Origin: Verrucomicrobiota bacterium
GTDB taxonomy: Bacteria; Verrucomicrobiota; Verrucomicrobiia; Chthoniobacterales; UBA10450
Direction of reading: 5' to 3'
Length of the DNA: 8,287 bases
NCBI GenBank assembly: GCA_003218785.1
Contig: QHOM01000112.1
Span: 1 to 8,287 of the forward strand
A program made the position numbers and the translations under genes. Below are positions 5,381 through 8,287 of this stretch, one piece after another; the stretch's first letter is position 1, and the number at the start of each line of letters is the position of its first letter. The notes below the pieces were generated by a model. That model worked only from the letters and a program-made list of their open reading frames with translations, had not been told where the DNA came from and made no database searches.

Positions 5381-5539
5381 GTGATTTCTCGGATAGTAAG
5401 CAAGAAAAACGTAAAGACGAATCAAGCCGTGGAGATCGAGATAAAAGCAATCCGCCGAATGGGCCGCAAGAAATCGACCGTTGGCAATGCTGCAAAAAGG
5501 GCTTTCTCGTCCGCCCTCGCCAAACCAGACCACAAATAA
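5381..5539 (+). CDS. Possible small basic protein, unassigned
   Basis: GTG 5381 opens a 52-codon frame: ISRIVSKKNVKTNQAVEIEI, then KAIRRMGRKKSTVGNAAKR and AFSSALAKPDHK. It is basic and probably helical. No ribosome binding site at the right distance is seen, the frame is open further upstream into the preceding pseudogene, and - strand frames across the same bases are equally long. It could be the tail of a lost gene or chance. The rest of 5356-5557 holds nothing else I can support. Confidence 0.25.
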   Translation: MISRIVSKKNVKTNQAVEIEIKAIRRMGRKKSTVGNAAKRAFSSALAKPDHK

Positions 5540-5557
5540 CTCATAACATAACCACAG

Positions 5558-5863
5558 GTGAAAACCCTCACACGCAAACTCATCGTGGTTACGTTATTCG
5601 CCGTGGGCCTTTCCATCGGATTGCAGGCGGGTCCCCTTGGTGACGTGAAAAAGCCGGGTTGTCACACTCGACGCGCAGGTCAGCCCGGATGGCAAACGGA
5701 GCGAAACGGTGCCGATCAGCATTGATACCGTCAAGACTGTGATGATTGTTTGCAACATGCAAAATGACTTCGGGACCAAAGCGGAATGTTCGGCTGGGTT
5801 TCAAACGCGGACCAATTCATAAAGGCGCTTGAACTGCAACCCGTTGCAACAGCGCAAAACTAA
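5558..5863 (+). pseudogene. Secreted isochorismatase-like cysteine hydrolase, remnant
   Basis: GTG 5558 starts a clear Sec signal peptide: MKTLTRKLIVVTLFAVGLSI then GLQAGPLGDVKKPG. After a shift near 5655 the frame reads VVTLDAQVSPDGKRSE, then TVKTVMIVCNMQNDFGTK, which matches the start of isochorismatase-like hydrolases (a strand followed by D/N-x-Q-N-D-F, the Asp of the catalytic triad). Another shift near 5783 leads to GMFGWVSNADQFIKALELQP and VATAQN, which resembles a native C-terminus. About 120-150 residues that should carry the catalytic Lys and Cys are missing, so an internal deletion accompanies the frameshifts. Non-functional. Identity rests on the MQNDFGTK block; moderately sure. 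An imperfect inverted repeat (ATAACATAACCAC, 5543-5555, and its complement at 5585-5597) spans the start. Confidence 0.55.
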
Positions 5864-5895
5864 CGGTAGAGCGACGGCATCCTACATATGAAATA

Positions 5896-6096
5896 TTGCG
5901 GCAATCGCTAATCGTGGAAATTTGCGAAGGCTGTGCAAAATCATTTTCCGTCGATGCAAATTTCTGTCCCGATTGTTGGCGCACTGATCGGCGTGGTAAT
6001 TTTGTTTTCGGACGCAGGCTGTTCTGGCTATGCGTTGCCGCGCGGGGAAATTTGCTCGATGTCAGAGATCTGATGCGGCGCGAAGAAAAAAAGTAA
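5896..6096 (+). CDS. Zinc-ribbon small protein, possibly frameshifted
   Basis: A 66-aa frame from TTG 5896 reads VEICEGCAKSFSVDANFCPDC, then WRTDRRGNFVFGRR and a basic tail ending REEKK. CEGC and CPDC with an FSVDANF spacer form a four-cysteine zinc ribbon, as in many small bacterial proteins that fuse the ribbon to a membrane helix. From about 5974 a different frame reads GALIGVVILFSDAGCSGYAL, a membrane-helix-like stretch ending at a TGA near 6072, so the original product was probably ribbon plus membrane helix and a one-base indel after the last Cys codon has scrambled the tail. No ribosome binding site is evident at the chosen start. Partner and role unknown. Confidence 0.4.
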   Translation: MRQSLIVEICEGCAKSFSVDANFCPDCWRTDRRGNFVFGRRLFWLCVAARGNLLDVRDLMRREEKK

Positions 6097-6139
6097 GCTC
6101 AACGCTCAGCGCGAATCATGTTTGGGATTTCGGGCGAAA

Positions 6140-6175
6140 CAAAAAGCCGCCGCGCGGTGAAGCGTGAACGGCTAA
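6140..6175 (-). terminator. Weak terminator candidate after the S74 gene
   Basis: On the - strand a GC-rich segment (GCCG ... CCGCGCGGCGGC) ends in TTTTTG about 30-60 bases beyond the S74 stop. Pairing is short and imperfect, so this is tentative. Confidence 0.25.
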
Positions 6176-6201
6176 TCGTAAAATGCTGCTGCCTGGGAGC
6201 T

Positions 6202-7398
6202 TTATTGATTATTGAGAACCGTTTTGGGCGCAAGCTTGCTCACTTCAAGCTGTGCGCTCACCTTTTGGATTTGCGCTGCCAGCTCTTCAAGACGCGCAAC
6301 GACAGTCTTCATCCCTTTGTCTAGCCGCGTGATCGTCGCTTCCTGTTCCCGAATCTTGCGGTTTTGTTCTTCGACTTTACGGTGCTCTTTGAGAAACTCG
6401 TTGAGCAACATCGCGTTCACCGCTTCGTAGCGAACGGTGTAGGGTTTTCCTTGGTCATCGCGAGCCACTAAATCCGGGTTCACCTTTTCCACCTGCTCGG
6501 CCACAAGACCGAATTGCGGGATTCCCTTAGGATCGAGTTCCTTCTTGTAACGAAAAGCCACAGGTTCTAGTGAGAGGATTGCTTCGCTCGCTTTGCCGAT
6601 CGGCTGAACATTATCTTTGAAACGCTCCGAAGAGACGATCGTGCCAACGTGACCATTCGTATCGATAATAACGCCAACTCCATCGGCCACAGTCGCTCCA
6701 GAAATGCCAGCGATATAAGTCGCCGTTTGTGTCCCCTGCTTGCCTATTCGAATCGTATTTCCTTCCCCAGCAACACTAGGGTTGCCGATATCGATATTGT
6801 TATCGCCGGTGGTGAGATTGAAGCCTGCTTTCTTGCCCAATGCGGTATTGTTGATGCCGGTGGTGTTATTACCGAGAGCATTCTGGCCCAGAGCTGTGTT
6901 GTTGTTGCCGGTGGTGTTAGAATTGAGACCAATCTGACCCAGAGCGGTGTTGTTGTTGCCGATCGTGTTATTAAAGAGCGCGTCAAAACCGATGGCCGTG
7001 TTGGCGCCGCCGCTGGTGTTGCTAAAAAGCGCACCAGAACCGTTGGCCGTGTTACCAACGCCGGTTGTATTCTCTTCCAGCGCAGCTGCTCCCGTAGCCG
7101 TGTTGAACATGCCGGTTGTGTTGAAAAGCAGCGCGAAAGCACCGACGGCCGTGTTGGCGCTGCCGGTCGTGTTGGCACCGAGCGCGTCAGCACCGATGGC
7201 CGTGTTGGACGCGCCGGACGCGTTCACGAGCGCATCCTCACCCAGGACAGTGTTGACGTTCGCTAAGCAACCTTCTTGACAAACGGCCCGCGCTAGCGGC
7301 GAAAGCGCAAAGCAGGCGAGCGCGAGCGGGATGAGAAGGAACGCGCGCAAAGGCGAGCGGTTCATTGAATTTCTTAATGGGAGAGTTGTAGTTTTCAT
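6202..7398 (-). CDS. Secreted YadA-head-repeat protein with C-terminal peptidase S74 chaperone
   Basis: 398 aa from ATG 7398 (MKTTTLPLRNSMNRSPLRAF). Residues 13-38 form a Sec signal peptide (FLLIPLALACFALSPLARA); ATG 7365 is an alternative start that keeps it. Residues 65-200 are eight tandem 17-residue repeats with the pattern NTAxGxxALxxNTTGxx, the left-handed beta-roll head found in trimeric autotransporter adhesins. After a linker comes the intramolecular chaperone/peptidase S74 domain from about 256: SSERFKDNVQPI (Ser-Lys dyad type motif), LEPVAFRYKKELD, FGLVAEQVEKVNPDLV, YEAVNAMLLNEFLKEHRKV. A coiled coil (about 338-385) ends the chain. S74 domains trimerise and self-cleave in phage tail spikes and some surface proteins, so this is likely a homotrimeric surface or secreted fibre. 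It has no outer-membrane anchor. Monocistronic, divergent from a small + gene. Confidence 0.9.
   Translation of the reverse strand: MKTTTLPLRNSMNRSPLRAFLLIPLALACFALSPLARAVCQEGCLANVNTVLGEDALVNASGASNTAIGADALGANTTGSANTAVGAFALLFNTTGMFNTATGAAALEENTTGVGNTANGSGALFSNTSGGANTAIGFDALFNNTIGNNNTALGQIGLNSNTTGNNNTALGQNALGNNTTGINNTALGKKAGFNLTTGDNNIDIGNPSVAGEGNTIRIGKQGTQTATYIAGISGATVADGVGVIIDTNGHVGTIVSSERFKDNVQPIGKASEAILSLEPVAFRYKKELDPKGIPQFGLVAEQVEKVNPDLVARDDQGKPYTVRYEAVNAMLLNEFLKEHRKVEEQNRKIREQEATITRLDKGMKTVVARLEELAAQIQKVSAQLEVSKLAPKTVLNNQ
6799..7206 (-). repeat. Eight tandem 51-bp coding repeats (17-residue head motifs)
   Basis: Within the S74 protein gene, each unit encodes NTAxGxxALxxNTTG plus two variable residues. 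The units have diverged at the DNA level, so they are old rather than recent slippage copies. Confidence 0.85.
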
Positions 7399-7494
7399 AT
7401 GCGCAGAGTTTTGAAAAAATCTGGCCACCTTGGCAAGACGAATTGGGACGCCGTGATTCGCGTTTACGACGAAGTGGGCAACGGCGTCTTGTAA
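7399..7494 (+). pseudogene. Truncated second copy of the DAVIRVYD small gene
   Basis: ATG 7399 opens MRRVLKKSGHLGKTNW, then DAVIRVYDEVGNGVL and TAA (7492-7494), 31 aa. The part from 7447 matches the gene at 3568-3714 almost base for base (24 of 26), but the VIET...GDFKEW end is lost. After GGCAAC, eight extra bases (GGCGTCTT) precede GTAATCGA, which would otherwise continue as N-V-I-D; this indel creates the early stop. Its ATG directly abuts the S74 start (CATATG), so the two genes diverge with no space between start codons. Function unknown. Confidence 0.5.
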
Positions 7495-7857
7495 TCGATT
7501 TCGTGACGCAACACGACCCAACCGGTCGCTTCCTGAGCTTCAGCGCACGCGACTCCGCCGGCACACACGTATGAGCCGACGGGGGACGATGTGATCGGCG
7601 GCGACAGGGGCTCGGTCGCCAAGCGTCTGACGAAAGGTCAGCGCTATCGCGGAAGACATCTTCCCGGTGGTATTCAGCTCGAGATCGACGTAAGGCGTAT
7701 ACGGTGCCGCGTAATGTCTTGTGGGCAGCGAAGACTGAAAGCAAAACCGGATACCGGATAGAGGGCACAGGACAGAGAGCTGCGCATCATAAGTGATTAG
7801 TGCTTGAAGATCCGTGATCGGTGATCTAAATCTTTACGCTTCTTCGATTAGCTTCTT
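7495..7857 (+). other. Non-coding gap before the DUF5005-like gene
   Basis: No gene I can support. The first 70 bases keep a + strand open frame (VTQHDPTGRFLSFSARDSAG then THV and a stop) that may be the tail of the truncated DAVIRVYD locus. A hairpin GGCGAC/GTCGCC lies at 7600-7620 and a tandem ACCGGAT doublet at 7746-7759. TTGAAG (7804) followed at 17 bases by TAAATC (7827) is a poor promoter candidate. Confidence 0.4.
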
Positions 7858-8287
7858 GTGAAGACAAAGTCCTCGTCTCGATTTGCGTTCTTGAATGCGC
7901 TTGCGCGGCACTGGTTTCAGCCAGGCGGCTTTCTCGTCTCGCTGGCGTGGCCCGCCGCTAGTTCGACTGCTCTGGCCGAGGCGCCGGCGCCCGCGGTGAC
8001 GGTTACGCCGGACAACGCGTTCCAAGCGATGTTCGAGTCGTATGGCAACGATAACACGCTGCTGGATGATTGGACGGGAGCCGATGGCGCCTTGTCGGTC
8101 GTGTTGCCGGATGGCCGCGTGGTTTGGGATTTCTCCGACACGTTTCTTGGGTTTGTAAATCGTGACGAGTCGCGGCCGCCGGGCCAGCCGTTCATTAACA
8201 ACTCGATGATTGTTCAGGACAGCGGTGCGCTGGTCCAGACTTTGCACGGCGGAACGGCCCAATCTCCGACATCGTTAATCATTCCGA
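7858..8287 (+). CDS. Secreted DUF5005/DUF4185-like protein, 5' part
   Basis: The gene runs off the window after 143 codons. GTG 7858 is the first usable start after the in-frame TAG at 7849. MKTKSSSRFAFLNALARHWF is followed by a hydrophobic stretch (FLVSLAWPAASSTALA) and a likely signal-peptidase site before EAPAPAV, so export is expected. The mature part reads DNAFQAMFESYGNDN, DDWTGADGALSVVLPDGRVV, WDFSDTFLGFVN, then PFINNSMIVQDSGALVQTL. The WTGADG...LPDG...W.FSDTFLG...NNSM pattern is that of DUF5005/DUF4185-type domains, which are predicted five-bladed beta-propellers related to glycoside hydrolases. A carbohydrate-related extracellular role is inferred from the family. No Shine-Dalgarno sequence precedes the GTG. 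Confidence 0.8.
   Translation, partial: MKTKSSSRFAFLNALARHWFQPGGFLVSLAWPAASSTALAEAPAPAVTVTPDNAFQAMFESYGNDNTLLDDWTGADGALSVVLPDGRVVWDFSDTFLGFVNRDESRPPGQPFINNSMIVQDSGALVQTLHGGTAQSPTSLIIP

Noticed and set aside
6799..7206. Regular 51-bp periodicity as a CRISPR array
   Set aside because: The periodicity encodes 17-residue head repeats in a long open frame; units are diverged and there are no repeat/spacer boundaries.
6649..7266. Long + strand frame opposite the S74 gene
   Set aside because: It is the antisense shadow of the 51-bp coding repeats, with repetitive Val/Gly-rich translation and no domain.
7238..7768. Long - strand Arg-rich frame upstream of the S74 gene
   Set aside because: It overlaps the S74 signal-peptide region in another frame and has an Arg/Ser-rich composition typical of an out-of-frame reading of GC-rich DNA.

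Overview
The window looks like an accessory, mobile-element-rich stretch of a soil bacterium, most likely Verrucomicrobiota (Chthoniobacterales-like). That placement is inference from gene flavour: a secreted YadA-head-repeat/peptidase S74 protein, a secreted DUF5005/DUF4185-like protein, small proteins with a DAVIRVYD motif, weak or absent Shine-Dalgarno sites, and IS110 and IS630 family elements. No rRNA, tRNA or CRISPR array was seen.

Layout. Positions 1-965 (+) are a decayed IS110-family transposase with three frame lesions, two of them exactly at perfect 16-bp and 18-bp palindromes. Positions 966-1212 are non-coding and probably the IS110 right flank. Positions 1213-1966 (-) are integron-cassette-like: an intact SnoaL-like gene with a strong ribosome binding site, a gene remnant whose stop codon lies in a GCCTAAC core, and a convincing attC-like site at 1842-1966. 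The stop codon of a NUDIX gene lies inside the core of that site. The NUDIX gene has lost its 5' half to a complete IS630-family element (2242-3353, intact DDE transposase on -, bipartite terminal repeats, TA duplication).

On the other side of IS630 the polarity flips. A beheaded HEPN-like gene (+) overlaps a 48-aa DAVIRVYD protein, followed by a structured intergenic region and an intact membrane-anchored coiled-coil protein (3890-4591). Next come a second attC-like site (4614-4737) and a decayed cassette gene (4751-5355). The two attC sites share arm sequences but point in opposite directions, so the cassette block appears to have been inverted or joined around the IS630. No integrase gene is in the window.

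Positions 5356-6201 hold gene debris: a possible small ORF, a signal-peptide isochorismatase-like remnant, and a zinc-ribbon ORF with a probable frameshift. From 6202 onwards the region looks more chromosomal: the S74/head-repeat surface protein (-), back-to-back with a truncated second copy of the DAVIRVYD gene (+), a roughly 360-bp gap, and the 5' end of a secreted DUF5005/DUF4185-like gene (+) that runs off the window.

The main discovery candidate is the integron-like cassette cluster: a small attC family, two opposite polarities, IS elements in or beside the attC cores, and little-known cassette proteins.
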